Origin: Aristaeella hokkaidonensis
GTDB taxonomy: Bacteria; Bacillota; Clostridia; Christensenellales; Aristaeellaceae
Length of the DNA stretch: 64,000 bases
Direction: 5' to 3'
Assembly (NCBI RefSeq): GCF_018128945.1
Contig: NZ_CP068393.1
Location: 620,001-684,000, forward strand
Shown here piece by piece: positions 52,781 through 62,762 of the stretch (the first letter of the stretch is position 1; the number at the start of each line of letters is the position of its first letter). A program made the translations under genes and the position numbers. The notes beneath the pieces are model-generated. The model was given only the letters and a program-made list of their open reading frames with translations, was not told the DNA's origin and ran no database searches.

Positions 52781-52883
52781 AATGAAATTTTGCGGCCAAA
52801 GCCGCAATGTGAAATGTGCTACGCACATGAAATAAATCAGCTACGCTGATTTGTGAAATATCCGGCCAGGGGCCGGATGTGAC
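52781..52883 (+). repeat. Hairpin array 6
   Basis: Four palindromes: TTGCGGC/GCCGCAA, ATGTGC/GCACAT, AAATCAGC/GCTGATTT and ATCCGGCC/GGCCGGAT, with GTGAAATA or ATGAAATA linkers. It lies between two minus-strand genes but has the plus orientation. Confidence 0.92.
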
Positions 52884-52900
52884 AGATAGTGTAAAGGCAA

Positions 52901-52944
52901 GATAAGAGTAATGAGTGAAGAGTGAAAAGTGAAGAGTGTAGAGT
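52901..52944 (+). repeat. Heptad repeat, GTGAAGA type
   Basis: Units GATAAGA, GTAATGA, GTGAAGA, GTGAAAA, GTGAAGA, GTGTAGA. Confidence 0.75.
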
Positions 52945-52975
52945 CTTGACCTGCTTATTGTATAAGCAGGTCAAG
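52945..52975 (-). repeat. Stop-codon mirror hairpin (minus-strand gene)
   Basis: Thirteen-bp perfect arms CTTGACCTGCTTA / TAAGCAGGTCAAG with a 5-nt loop. On the minus strand the TAA stop (52955-52957) begins the second arm. Confidence 0.88.
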
Positions 52976-53392
52976 AATGCGAGTCATGTCGAGGGCGAGC
53001 TGTTTGGCGGGGAAATCATCATTGAGGATGATCAGCCTTTTTTCGACAGGTTCAATTCTGCGGGCATGACCGGTGACGGTCTCATAACGGCCGCCTGCTT
53101 TATGCTGATCTGGAATGAAAACCATGACAGAAACCTGCGGACGCTGCCCGGCGGACAGCATCTCAGACAGACGGCGGAACTGCTCATCCAGCAGATCCTG
53201 CTCTGATTCTCCGAGGGAGATTTCCCGGTCCGTGATCCGGGCCTCCTCATCCACCATTTCCTCATAGCCTGAGAGCGCCGCAAAAGGCGCAAACTGGGCC
53301 GCACGGTCGTGGAGACTCATATGCGGGCGAGTGGCAGACTGATGGTGAGGGAGGGAAAGGATGTCCATGTAGGGGAAAGGCTCATCATTCAT
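52955..53392 (-). CDS. YolD-like family protein
   Basis: 145 residues from ATG 53392 (AAGGA 9 nt upstream). YolD mark: HMSLHDRAAQFAPFAALSGYEEMVDEEAR. YolD-like proteins in Bacillota usually lie next to Y-family polymerases (UvrX/UmuC type) and are thought to assist translesion synthesis, as UmuD does in enteric bacteria; that role is not settled. Here it follows the polymerase gene in the same direction, separated by heptads. Its end forms a stop-codon hairpin. Confidence 0.88.
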   Translation of the reverse strand: MNDEPFPYMDILSLPHHQSATRPHMSLHDRAAQFAPFAALSGYEEMVDEEARITDREISLGESEQDLLDEQFRRLSEMLSAGQRPQVSVMVFIPDQHKAGGRYETVTGHARRIEPVEKRLIILNDDFPAKQLALDMTRILDLLIQ

Positions 53393-53442
53393 AATTCGCA
53401 ATCCTTATAAATTCATAATTCATAATTCAGAATTCAGAATTA
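53386..53442 (+). repeat. Heptad repeat, ATTCATA/GAATTCA type
   Basis: Units ATTCATA, ATTCGCA, ATCCTTA, TAAATTC, ATAATTC, ATAATTC, AGAATTC, AGAATTA. It overlaps the YolD-like gene start, including its first codons. Confidence 0.65.
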
Positions 53443-53460
53443 TCGCCTGCGGGCGAGAAA

Positions 53461-53498
53461 ATGAAAACTTAAAACTTAAGACTTAAGACTTAAAAATG
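53461..53498 (+). repeat. Heptad repeat, TAAAACT type
   Basis: Units GAAAACT, TAAAACT, TAAGACT, TAAGACT, TAAAAAT in plus orientation between minus-strand genes. Confidence 0.8.
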
Positions 53499-53541
53499 TT
53501 TCACCTACGGCGAAGGAGAAACGACACGTATATAAGGTGGG

Positions 53542-55107
53542 TTAGGCACGGTGACCGCCGACCTGGCCGTTGCGTTTGATGGTCATGGCGCCTTCTTCCA
53601 AGTTCATGCCCTTGATCATAGCGCTTTTGCCGAAGCGTTCCTGGATATCCAGGGCGGCTTCCTGCAGGCGCTTTTCCTTTGCGTCTGCGGCGGCTTCTTC
53701 TTCCTTCTGCCGGGTGAGAGCTTCATAATCCGTGAAGAGATCCAGCTGCAGGGGACCTTCCTCCGGGATATCTTCCTCCCGGATCAGGCCGACAGCAACC
53801 ACATAGATCCGGCGAACAAGCAGATCAGGGTGAATAATCCTGTCATACAGTTCCATCATTGCATCTGAGATGCGCCGGGTGCTGCTTGTCCAGCGATCCA
53901 GATTGCCGGTACCATGGGCGTACTTCGGAATGATCCGGCCGTATGGATCGGCCGAGATGGGGCCGTTATAGATTTCACCGGTAGAAGCAATGCGGAAAAT
54001 GGATTCCGGCAGGGAACGCCCCTGCTGCGCTATGACAATACTCGCCTGATCATAGCAGACAGTGAGCTCAATCTTCCGGGTGACAAGGCCCTTTTTCACC
54101 AGATCCAGGGTCAGCAGATCCGTCATTTCCCGGACGAGCAGACGACCCTTCTTCGCATCGCAGGCTTCAGACAGTACCTGGCCACTGCTGAGACTGTTGG
54201 AGATTGGCCGGTAGGATTTGATATCTGAAATCCGGGTCGGTTCCCAGCCCCAGGCGTGATCGATGATCAGCTCCGCATTGATGCCAAAGGCCTTATAGAG
54301 CAGATCCTCATGCGTCAGGCTCAGACGGGCGATATCTCCCATGGTATAGCAGCCCAGCTTTTCCAGGCGGCGGGCGAGACCGAAACCAATGCGCCAGAAA
54401 TCCCTCAGGGGCTGATGACACCAGAGCAACTCCCGGTAGCGCATCTCATCCAGCTCTGCGATACGGACACCGTCCTGATCCGCAGGAACGCGCTTGGCTA
54501 CGATATCCATGGCGATCTTGGCCAGGTACATGTTGGTGCCGATGCCGGCTGTGGCAGTGATGCCGGTGTTGTAAAGCACATCCCGGATCATGGTCATGGC
54601 CAGCTCATGAGCTGTCATATCGTAAGTTTTCAGATAACCGGTGACATCCATGAAACATTCATCCACGGAATAAACGTGGATGTCTTCATCACTGATATAT
54701 TTCATGTAGATGGAAAAGACTTTGGTACTGACTTGTTCATAGAGCCTCATGCGCGGCGGAGCAACGATGTAGTCCAGCTGCAGGGAAGGATCCGCCGCCA
54801 GCTCCCGCGCGTCAGCAGACTTGCCGGAGAAACCATATTTCCCGTCCGGACCGCGCACCGCTTTACCCAGACGGATGGCGTTGCGCAGACGCTCAGCGTT
54901 GATTTCTTTTACACGCTGAACCACTTCGAACAGACGCGCACGGCCGGCAATGCCATAGGCCTTGAGACTGGGGGTGACGGCAAGGCAGATCGTCTTCTCC
55001 GTGCGGGTGGCATCTGCCACAACGAGGTTTGTGGACAATGCGTCCAGATTCCGTGCGGCACATTCCACGGAAGCATAAAAGCTTTTGAGATCGATAGCAA
55101 TAAACAT
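53542..55107 (-). CDS. Y-family translesion DNA polymerase (UvrX/UmuC-like)
   Basis: 521 residues. Palm motifs: FIAIDLKSFYASVEC (first catalytic Asp) and YSVDECFMDVT (second Asp-Glu). TAGIGTNMYLAKIAMD, a finger region with RRLEKLGCYTMGDIARL helix-hairpin-helix, and little-finger domain (about 290-420). C-terminal clamp-binding motif QLDLF near 462. It copies damaged DNA; expected to be under SOS control, but I see no clear LexA box. ATG 55107 lacks a Shine-Dalgarno sequence; the upstream strand is a C/T-rich heptad repeat, so translation may be weak or coupled. Confidence 0.9.
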   Translation of the reverse strand: MFIAIDLKSFYASVECAARNLDALSTNLVVADATRTEKTICLAVTPSLKAYGIAGRARLFEVVQRVKEINAERLRNAIRLGKAVRGPDGKYGFSGKSADARELAADPSLQLDYIVAPPRMRLYEQVSTKVFSIYMKYISDEDIHVYSVDECFMDVTGYLKTYDMTAHELAMTMIRDVLYNTGITATAGIGTNMYLAKIAMDIVAKRVPADQDGVRIAELDEMRYRELLWCHQPLRDFWRIGFGLARRLEKLGCYTMGDIARLSLTHEDLLYKAFGINAELIIDHAWGWEPTRISDIKSYRPISNSLSSGQVLSEACDAKKGRLLVREMTDLLTLDLVKKGLVTRKIELTVCYDQASIVIAQQGRSLPESIFRIASTGEIYNGPISADPYGRIIPKYAHGTGNLDRWTSSTRRISDAMMELYDRIIHPDLLVRRIYVVAVGLIREEDIPEEGPLQLDLFTDYEALTRQKEEEAAADAKEKRLQEAALDIQERFGKSAMIKGMNLEEGAMTIKRNGQVGGHRA

Positions 55108-55117
55108 AGTTATCAAG

Positions 55118-55183
55118 CAGGAGGTAGGAAGTAGGAGGGAGGAAGTATTTTAATGAATACTGAAAACTTAAAACTGAAAAATG
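55118..55183 (+). repeat. Heptad repeats (GTAGGAA type then TAAAACT type)
   Basis: GCAGGAG, GTAGGAA, GTAGGAG, GGAGGAA, GTATTTT, then GAATACT, GAAAACT, TAAAACT, GAAAAAT. A fifth heptad sequence type abutting the first. Confidence 0.75.
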
Positions 55184-55230
55184 GTGGATAAAACAGCATT
55201 CAGAAGCTGTTTTTTCATGAATTTTATATT

Positions 55231-55348
55231 GTCTTTTGCTTCGCAAAAGAATGATATGTTGCTTCGCAACATGATATATCGGCTTCATGCCGATATGATA
55301 GGTTCGACTTCGTCGAACATGATATGTTTGGCTGCGCCAAACGTGATT
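55231..55348 (+). repeat. Hairpin array 7 (TGATAT linkers)
   Basis: Five palindromes: CTTTTGC/GCAAAAG, TGTTGC/GCAACA, ATATCGGC/GCCGATAT, GTTCGAC/GTCGAAC, GTTTGGC/GCCAAAC. The linkers are ATGATAT instead of TGAAATA. Confidence 0.92.
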
Positions 55349-55386
55349 AGTTACTTACCGCTGTACTACAGGGAAGTTGGAGTGGA

Positions 55387-55638
55387 TTAGGCTTCGACAT
55401 ACCAGCGGCCAAGACGGGCGCCGAGGCGGTCAACAGAGCGTTCAAAGAAGAGATGGCGCTCCTGACCATGGATGATAACAGTATAGCAGTCCAGCAAGTG
55501 GCTGTCACCAGCAGGACGGAAGGCGCGGACTTCATCAATATTGAAAAGACGCCCGTCCGGCCAGAGAATGGCACGGGGCTGCATATAGCCGGTGGAATCA
55601 AAATCAGAAGTGACCTTGACGTACAGACGATCAGACAC
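55387..55638 (-). CDS. Small protein of the Y-family polymerase cassette
   Basis: 83 residues if started at GTG 55638 (AAAGGA 9 nt upstream, giving SDRLYVKVTSDFDSTGYM). The longer in-frame ATG at 55668 would translate heptad DNA (MNYELKGWTP). Core: VTSDFDSTGYMQPRAILW, then ID and FRPAGDSHLLDCYTV, FERSV and GRWYV at the end. Relatives of this beta-rich small protein sit beside Y-family polymerases in many Clostridia; no function is assigned. Transcribed ahead of the polymerase, with a hairpin array between them. Confidence 0.72.
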   Translation of the reverse strand: MSDRLYVKVTSDFDSTGYMQPRAILWPDGRLFNIDEVRAFRPAGDSHLLDCYTVIIHGQERHLFFERSVDRLGARLGRWYVEA

Positions 55639-55650
55639 AGGTGTCCATCC

Positions 55651-55685
55651 TTTCAATTCATAATTCATAATTCATAATTCAGAAT
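55651..55685 (+). repeat. Heptad repeat, ATTCATA type
   Basis: Units AATTCAT, AATTCAT, AATTCAT, AATTCAG, AATCATT overlapping the alternative start of the small protein gene. Confidence 0.8.
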
Positions 55686-55773
55686 CATTGGTTTGCTGGT
55701 TTGCAAATCAAAATTATGAGTTATGAATGATCCATCTGGATGATAGCACAATAATATAAAATTATCAACAGAA

Positions 55774-55795
55774 AAGCACAAAATTATTGTGCTTA
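55774..55795 (-). terminator. Terminator after the hemolysin III gene
   Basis: Minus strand AAGCACAA / TTGTGCTT, loop TAATT, followed by TTTC. Confidence 0.7.
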
Positions 55796-55799
55796 TATA

Positions 55800-56450
55800 T
55801 CAATACAGGAAGAAATAAATGCCGAACCAGTGGATTACCGCACCGAAGAAGACGAAGAAATGCCAGAGGAAATGGGCTCCCTTTTTCTTCATTGCAAAGG
55901 GAATGATACCCACGGTATAGATGACGCCGCCGATGAGCGTGAAGAGGAACAGAGGCAGGTTTTCCCGCAGCATGCGGGGCAGGAAAATCAGGCCGCACCA
56001 GCCCAGCACGATGAACAGCGTGATGTGGAGCGCTTTGGGACGCCCCGGACCGAAGACGGCAACAAAGACAATGCCGGTGATAATAATTGCCCACTGGACG
56101 CAGCAGAGGATTGTTCCCAGCTGACCGCCCCAGAAGAGCAGCCACATAGGCGTGAAGGTACCGCCAATGAGCAGATAGATGGAAATATAATCGAACCGCC
56201 GCCAGACGCGCTTGACGGTGGAGCCCCAGCGGAAGGAGTGATACAGGCAGCTCATGAGGAACATCATGACCAGGCAGAAACCATAGACAATTGAGCAGAA
56301 GAGCTGCGTGGAGGTATGTGATTTCAGAATCAGCAATACGAGACCGGCAATAGCGCACAATGCACCCACACCGTGGGTGACAGCATTGCCGACTTCTTCC
56401 AGAATGGACCGTTTCGGCGGCTCGTTGAGTTTGCGGGAATCTTTTTTCAT
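55800..56450 (-). CDS. Hemolysin III / YqfA family membrane protein
   Basis: 216 residues from ATG 56450 (AGGAGAT upstream; a longer start at 56588 has none). Seven membrane helices. Conserved metal-ligand positions: SCLYHSF, FDYISIYLLIGGTFTP, and a C-terminal HFLWHFFVFFGAVIHWFG. The family belongs to the PAQR superfamily and is often called hemolysin III, although hemolysis is not shown for most members; a membrane-lipid hydrolase role is suspected. Confidence 0.9.
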   Translation of the reverse strand: MKKDSRKLNEPPKRSILEEVGNAVTHGVGALCAIAGLVLLILKSHTSTQLFCSIVYGFCLVMMFLMSCLYHSFRWGSTVKRVWRRFDYISIYLLIGGTFTPMWLLFWGGQLGTILCCVQWAIIITGIVFVAVFGPGRPKALHITLFIVLGWCGLIFLPRMLRENLPLFLFTLIGGVIYTVGIIPFAMKKKGAHFLWHFFVFFGAVIHWFGIYFFLY

Positions 56451-56492
56451 GACAATATCTCCTGTAAATAAACCGGATAATGAACGGTATGG

Positions 56493-56501
56493 ATTATACC
56501 A
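56493..56501 (-). promoter_or_regulatory. Extended -10 promoter of the hemolysin III gene
   Basis: Minus strand TGGTATAAT (TATAAT at 56493-56498), about 40 bp upstream of the start. Confidence 0.6.
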
Positions 56502-56554
56502 CAATTGAACCGGATGAGACATTCTGATTTTCTCCAAAAACAGCCGGACAATAA

Positions 56555-56584
56555 TTGACAGAGAAGCTTGATTTTTGATAAAAT
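56555..56584 (+). promoter_or_regulatory. Sigma-A promoter of guaB
   Basis: TTGACA at 56555-56560, 18 bp, TAAAAT at 56579-56584. The leader is only about 25 nt, with GGAGG; no room for a purine riboswitch. Confidence 0.75.
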
Positions 56585-56593
56585 ACACTTTAA

Positions 56594-58084
<1,491 letters not shown>

Positions 58085-58088
58085 AGGA

Positions 58089-58167
58089 AATGAAATAAAT
58101 CAGCTGCGCTGATTTGTGAAATATTTGACTTCGTCAAATGTGAAATATTCGGCTTTGCCGGATGAGA
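58089..58167 (+). repeat. Hairpin array 8
   Basis: AAATCAGC/GCTGATTT (same stem as in array 6), ATTTGAC/GTCAAAT and an imperfect TTCGGC/GCCGGA, with GTGAAATA linkers. Confidence 0.9.
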
Positions 58168-58268
58168 ATTTTTACCCGGAATTAAAGGTATCTGCGCAGT
58201 TGATACCGAATTGTTTATAAGAAGCTAAGAAGCCTGTCGTTTCGCATAATAAGTTATAAACATTCCTG

Positions 58269-58303
58269 TTATGTCATCCTCAGCTTCGCTTAGGATGACA
58301 TAA
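58269..58303. repeat. GTCATCC/GGATGAC inverted repeat
   Basis: Twelve-bp perfect arms TTATGTCATCCT / AGGATGACATAA around CAGCTTCGCTT. The GTCATCCTcagCTTCGCT word is a familiar intergenic repeat across many bacterial phyla. It may double as a terminator for guaB. Confidence 0.8.
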
Positions 58304-58323
58304 TAGCAAATGGAGGAGAAAGA

Positions 58324-58986
58324 ATGGGCAAGCGGTTTTATAAACTGGCGGGAGCCACAGTCAGACTCTTCAGTCACAAAATGAAAACGGAATGGGAAGA
58401 GCCCTTTGAGGATGGTCCCTGCGTATTTGTAGTTAATCATGCCGGATCCAGCGGACCGGTGGATATGTGTGCCAAATTCCCGCTGCGGGATAAAATACAT
58501 CCCTGGGTCAACAGTGAAATGCTGAATCCCAAGGAAGTTCCGGCTTACGTGCGGAAGGACTACTGGTGGAAGCCGGACAGCTTCTTTGCGCCTGTACTGA
58601 ATGTGACTGTACCATATATTGCTTCAGCACTGATGCCGCCAATGCTCCGCAGTATTCCGCATATTCCGGTATACCGTGATCAGCGGATCATGCTGACCCT
58701 GCGCCAGAGCGTGCGCGTGCTGCAGAAGGATCACTACCTGCTGCTGTTCCCGGAAATTCCAGGACCCGGAAAAAACAGCCACCGGCGGATCAATACCGGG
58801 TGGCTGCGTCTGGGACAACTATGGTACAAGGCCAGCGGCAGAGCACTGAAGATGTATCCTGTCCACGTGGATTATAAGAACCATATTTTCAAGGTGGCCG
58901 CTCCTGTATGGTACGACCCGTCCCGCCGCTTCAGCGAGCAGGAGAAGGAACTGGCCGAAAAACTGACCGCAGGAATCAGGGGCTGA
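58324..58986 (+). CDS. PlsC-like acyltransferase family protein
   Basis: 220 residues. VVNHAGSSGPVD at the N-terminal third resembles the NHx4D catalytic motif of glycerol-phosphate acyltransferases but with a longer gap between His and Asp (seven residues). LLLFPEIPGPGKN matches the substrate-binding FPEG block, and IPVYRD the middle one. So the fold is likely, while activity with the altered NHxD spacing is uncertain. GGAGG close upstream. The nearest gene downstream on the opposite strand ends 4 bp away. Confidence 0.68.
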   Translation: MGKRFYKLAGATVRLFSHKMKTEWEEPFEDGPCVFVVNHAGSSGPVDMCAKFPLRDKIHPWVNSEMLNPKEVPAYVRKDYWWKPDSFFAPVLNVTVPYIASALMPPMLRSIPHIPVYRDQRIMLTLRQSVRVLQKDHYLLLFPEIPGPGKNSHRRINTGWLRLGQLWYKASGRALKMYPVHVDYKNHIFKVAAPVWYDPSRRFSEQEKELAEKLTAGIRG

Positions 58987-58989
58987 CGA

Positions 58990-59643
58990 TCAAGGTTGCG
59001 CAGCAGCGTCCTCTGTGGATACTGCTGTTATGCCATCCCTGCAGAGAATCCGGAGAAGCTTGAAGGCGTTCTCCTGATTACCACTTGTAACAATCACAGA
59101 CAGATATCCATCCTGAGCATAGACATATTTGCTGAGACCGGGGAGCTTATCCAGCGGGATACCGTAGAGATGAGTTTCTCCGGTTTCTGATTCCCTGCGC
59201 CATCCGCTCTGCAGATTGATGCCTGCATCGTCGAACAAAGCCATCAGTTCCTTGTCGTTTTCCAGAGGAAGCAGGGAGCCGTTCAGGGCGTTGTTAAGAA
59301 AATCATCCCGGCTGAAGAGGTAGATATCACCTTCACCGGCAGCAATGTATGTGACCATCTGCATGGGACCATAGGTTTCATCCATGGTCAGCGCATATGC
59401 ATTGATCTCTTCCATATCGGACATTTCGGTTTCACGAATATTATCCAGATACGGCTTCAGGTCTGTTTCATTCATATATCCGTAGACATAGAAACCGACG
59501 GTTTTGTCCCGCGGGGAGCGGTAGGCGGTTACGGTATAGAGCAGATCCACCAGACCGAAAGCAACCGCGATAATCAGGAGATATTTCCACCAGTTATAGG
59601 TGAGATGCTGGCGGAGAGTACGGGTATTTACCGGTGTTTTCAT
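58990..59643 (-). CDS. Membrane-anchored extracellular protein (unknown)
   Basis: 217 residues: short cytosolic N-terminus, one helix (about 20-38, YLLIIAVAFGLVDLLYTV), then an extracellular alpha/beta domain. AAGEGDIYLFSRDDF and PLDKLPG...YLSVIVTSGN resemble pieces of solute-binding proteins, but the domain is too short for a full one. Probably a bound substrate or signal domain. No family is assigned. GGAG before the ATG. Confidence 0.6.
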   Translation of the reverse strand: MKTPVNTRTLRQHLTYNWWKYLLIIAVAFGLVDLLYTVTAYRSPRDKTVGFYVYGYMNETDLKPYLDNIRETEMSDMEEINAYALTMDETYGPMQMVTYIAAGEGDIYLFSRDDFLNNALNGSLLPLENDKELMALFDDAGINLQSGWRRESETGETHLYGIPLDKLPGLSKYVYAQDGYLSVIVTSGNQENAFKLLRILCRDGITAVSTEDAAAQP

Positions 59644-59657
59644 ATAAACTCCGTTCT

Positions 59658-59693
59658 GATAATTCAGAATTCAGAATTAAGAATTCAGAATTA
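59658..59693 (+). repeat. Heptad repeat, GAATTCA type
   Basis: Units AATTCAG, AATTCAG, AATTAAG, AATTCAG, AATTAAT upstream of a minus-strand gene. Confidence 0.8.
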
Positions 59694-59864
59694 ATACTTG
59701 ATTGATAAGCATATTGAAGGATACCACGGAATGAGGGTAAAGACAAGTGAAGAGGCAGGGGAAAGCAGGAAAAGACGGGATGGGAAGAGAATATACATAA
59801 TAGAAGACAGGTCTATATGTGTTCCGGCACGATGACAAAGACAGAAGAAAGGAAGGGAGCTTGT

Positions 59865-60515
59865 ATGAAGTATCAGCCGATCATCACCGTAGGGAGACAG
59901 TACGGATCCGGCGGCCGCTATGTGGCCAAACTGCTGGCCGAAAAGCTGGACATCCCTTTCTATGACAAGGAGCTTCTGGCGGAAGCATCCCGGGACAGCG
60001 GAATCTGTCAGGAACTGCTGGAAAGCTATGACGAGAAGCAGGGAAAGAACCTGCTCTTCTCCCTGATCAGCGGTGCGCAGACCCGGGGTGAACCGGGAAC
60101 CATGTATATGGATATGCCGCTGAATCACAAAATCTTCCTGGCTCAGTTTGATACGATCCGCAGGCTTGCGGATGAAGGCCCCTGCGTTATCGTGGGACGC
60201 TGTGCAGACTATGTGCTGCGGGATCATGAAAACGTACTGAATGTCTTTGTAAAGGCAAAGACAGAAGATCGGATTCAGCGGGTGATCAAATATAACGGCG
60301 CGGATCCTGTGAAGGCAGAGGAAATCCTGCGCAAGGCGGACAAACAGCGCGCCTCCTATTATAACTACTACGCCACGGGCACCTGGGGCGATGTGAACAA
60401 CTATGACCTGTGTGTGGATACCGGAACACTGGGCATCGAAGGATGCGTTGACCTGATCTGCAAGTGTGTGGAAATCAAGAAAAAAATGATCGAGGAAAAA
60501 GAAAAAGAATGGTAA
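59865..60515 (+). CDS. Cytidylate kinase-like family protein
   Basis: 216 residues from ATG 59865 (GGGAG 5 nt upstream). P-loop GRQYGSGGR, core DIPFYDKELLAEAS, a lid with VKAKTEDRIQRVI and the TGTWGDVNNYDLCVDTG end. This is the AAK6-type subfamily, often annotated as cytidylate kinase though substrate specificity is unproven. The next gene's ATG overlaps its last codons by 7 bp, so the two are coupled. Confidence 0.85.
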   Translation: MKYQPIITVGRQYGSGGRYVAKLLAEKLDIPFYDKELLAEASRDSGICQELLESYDEKQGKNLLFSLISGAQTRGEPGTMYMDMPLNHKIFLAQFDTIRRLADEGPCVIVGRCADYVLRDHENVLNVFVKAKTEDRIQRVIKYNGADPVKAEEILRKADKQRASYYNYYATGTWGDVNNYDLCVDTGTLGIEGCVDLICKCVEIKKKMIEEKEKEW

Positions 60516-61309
60516 AACGGATTGTCCTGCTGCTCCTGGTACTGACGCTGATCATTCCGGCAGGAAGCAGCCTGGCAGAACTGAAACTGAGGGACACAAC
60601 CCCGGCCCAGAAGATGCTGAAAACCTACATGGAGAATGTGAACAACTTCCTTCTGGAAAACGGGGAGATGCCAATCAACAAGATCTTTGACCAGACCAAT
60701 TCGGTCGTGGAAATGGGAATTACCCTTTCGGAAGACGCGTATATGCCGGAAGGCGTGACAGTAACGGTTCATCTGTATTACGATCAGCTTTGGTATATGC
60801 TGGTGCGGGTAAACAATGAAAACCTGGCACGTTTTCCGCAGATCGCCGGAGCCTTTGTCCGGGCACTGAATCCGAAAACGATGAGCCAGGCAGAATCCAT
60901 GAAGACGGCGACAGCACGGGTGCAGAAGGTTTATCAGGATAAGGATACTCCCTTTGAAGACTACCGGTACGATAAATATGAAGACCGGGAAACCAGCATC
61001 CTGAACGGCGAGCGGCCCCAGACGTACTATGCCTATTATCCCAAACAGTATAAAGAAGAACCACGGGTTGACTGGATCGAACTCATGGTGGTTTTCCCCA
61101 TCACGCAGTTCTGGGACGCGGAGAATGGAGTCATTACAGACAGCGGTGCAGTCGATACCCAGAAATATCTCGACGAGAACGGACAGGCTATTCCTGACTC
61201 GAGCTTCGCAGACGATGAATCCGGCAACTATGCGCACATAGAGCTTTACGCCACGCCGACACCTGAACCGGACTCTGCAGCCGGAACAGACGGCTGGTAC
61301 GGACAGTAA
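60509..61309 (+). CDS. Secreted protein of unknown function
   Basis: 266 residues. Signal peptide 1-22 (RIVLLLLVLTLIIPAGSSLA). The mature part is mixed alpha/beta with many Tyr and Asp (YYDQLWYML, TYYAYYPKQY, WIELMVVFPITQF) and ends in a Pro/Ala/Ser-rich tail (ATPTPEPDSAAG), which often links to a wall or is just disordered. No family recognised. Translationally coupled to the kinase before it (ATG overlaps the stop region). Confidence 0.65.
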   Translation: MVKRIVLLLLVLTLIIPAGSSLAELKLRDTTPAQKMLKTYMENVNNFLLENGEMPINKIFDQTNSVVEMGITLSEDAYMPEGVTVTVHLYYDQLWYMLVRVNNENLARFPQIAGAFVRALNPKTMSQAESMKTATARVQKVYQDKDTPFEDYRYDKYEDRETSILNGERPQTYYAYYPKQYKEEPRVDWIELMVVFPITQFWDAENGVITDSGAVDTQKYLDENGQAIPDSSFADDESGNYAHIELYATPTPEPDSAAGTDGWYGQ

Positions 61310-61372
61310 CCAATCCTGTCTTTTCTGTGTTGTTTTTTACAACTTCGCTTGTTTCTCCCCGGAGGAAAGGAT

Positions 61373-61424
61373 AAAATCCCCTTCGGGGAGATTTTTGTTG
61401 CCGTTTTTTCTAAACGGCAACAAA
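61373..61424 (+). terminator. Double terminator
   Basis: TCCCC/GGGGA hairpin followed by GATTTTTG, then a second perfect hairpin TTTGTTGCCGTTT / AAACGGCAACAAA (13 bp). A heptad repeat follows. Confidence 0.75.
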
Positions 61425-61427
61425 TGA

Positions 61428-61460
61428 ATAATGAATACTGAAAACTTAAAACTGAAAAAT
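61428..61460 (+). repeat. Heptad repeat, TAAAACT type
   Basis: GAATAAT, GAATACT, GAAAACT, TAAAACT, GAAAAAT. Confidence 0.8.
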
Positions 61461-61526
61461 TTCCCCTAATCATCCTAAGATAAGCAGAAAACAGACAAAT
61501 AATTTATACTGATAGAAGGAGACGAA

Positions 61527-62729
61527 ATGATGAGCAAAATACAGATGAAAACACCGCTGGTGGAGATGGACGGAGACGAAATGACACGGATCCTCTGGGC
61601 GGGGATAAAGGAACAGCTGCTGGAGCCCTTTGTGGATCTGAAAACTGAGTATTATGACCTGGGACTGAAGCATCGGGATGAAACAAATGACCAGGTTACG
61701 ATCGACAGCGCGAAAGCGACGCTGAAATACGGCGTTGCGGTGAAGTGCGCCACGATTACTCCCAACGCCCAGCGGGTGGAGGAGTATAACCTGAAGGAAA
61801 TGTGGAAGAGCCCCAACGGCACGATCCGTGCCATCCTGGATGGCACTGTGTTCCGTGCCCCGATCCAGGTTAACGGCGTTCATCCCACGGTACGGACCTG
61901 GAAGAAGCCCATCACGATTGCCCGTCATGCGTACGGCGACGTGTACAAAAATACGGAAATGCGGGTGCCGGGCGCCGGTAAGGCAGAACTGGTGTTTACC
62001 GGAGAAGACGGAAAGGAAATCCGCCAGACTGTCTTTGAATTCAAAGGCCCCGGCGTACTGCAGGGACTGCATAACCTGGACGCGTCCATTACCTCTTTTG
62101 CCCACAGCTGCTTCCAATATGCCCTGAGCGTTAAGCAGGATCTGTGGTTCTCCACCAAAGACACAATCAGCAAGACCTATGACCACCGGTTCAAGGATAT
62201 CTTTGCTGAACTGTATGAGAACCAGTATAAAGAAGCCTTTAAAAAGGCCGGGATTACCTATTTCTACACTCTGATCGATGACGCCGTGGCACGGGTGGTT
62301 CGCTCTGAGGGTGGCTTTATCTGGGCTTGCAAAAACTACGACGGCGACGTGATGAGCGATATGATTGCCACTGCCTTCGGTTCCCTGGCCATGATGACGT
62401 CCGTGCTTGTGAGCCCGAACGGACAGTTTGAGTATGAAGCTGCACATGGTACTGTTACCCGGCATTACTACCGCTACCTGAAGGGAGAAGAAACCAGCAC
62501 TAACCCTGTGGCGACGATCTTTGCCTGGAGCGGAGCATTGCGCAAGCGCGGCGAGATGGACAACCTGCCGGATCTGCAGGCCTTTGCTGACAAACTGGAG
62601 AAGGCCACGCTGGATACCATCAACAGCGGTATTATGACCAAGGACCTGGCGCTGCTGTATGAAGGAGAGGCAAAGGCAGTCAACAGCAAAGAGTTCCTGG
62701 CTGCCATCCGGGAAAGACTGGAAGCATGA
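61527..62729 (+). CDS. icd: NADP-dependent isocitrate dehydrogenase
   Basis: 400 residues; converts isocitrate to 2-oxoglutarate and CO2 with NADPH. Homodimeric eukaryote-like subgroup: [41 protein letters not shown] (substrate loop), the metal-binding DDAVARVVR with [11 protein letters not shown], and [12 protein letters not shown] with NADP-binding HGT. ATG 61527 or 61530 both fit AAGGAG. No citrate synthase or aconitase in the window. Its end is followed by a heptad repeat, then the small RNA. Confidence 0.95.
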   Translation: MMSKIQMKTPLVEMDGDEMTRILWAGIKEQLLEPFVDLKTEYYDLGLKHRDETNDQVTIDSAKATLKYGVAVKCATITPNAQRVEEYNLKEMWKSPNGTIRAILDGTVFRAPIQVNGVHPTVRTWKKPITIARHAYGDVYKNTEMRVPGAGKAELVFTGEDGKEIRQTVFEFKGPGVLQGLHNLDASITSFAHSCFQYALSVKQDLWFSTKDTISKTYDHRFKDIFAELYENQYKEAFKKAGITYFYTLIDDAVARVVRSEGGFIWACKNYDGDVMSDMIATAFGSLAMMTSVLVSPNGQFEYEAAHGTVTRHYYRYLKGEETSTNPVATIFAWSGALRKRGEMDNLPDLQAFADKLEKATLDTINSGIMTKDLALLYEGEAKAVNSKEFLAAIRERLEA

Positions 62730-62733
62730 TGAC

Positions 62734-62754
62734 AGTTCAGAATTCAGAATTAAT
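62734..62754 (+). repeat. Short heptad repeat, GAATTCA type
   Basis: AGTTCAG, AATTCAG, AATTAAT just before the small RNA promoter. Confidence 0.7.
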
Positions 62755-62762
62755 GGTTTGAC

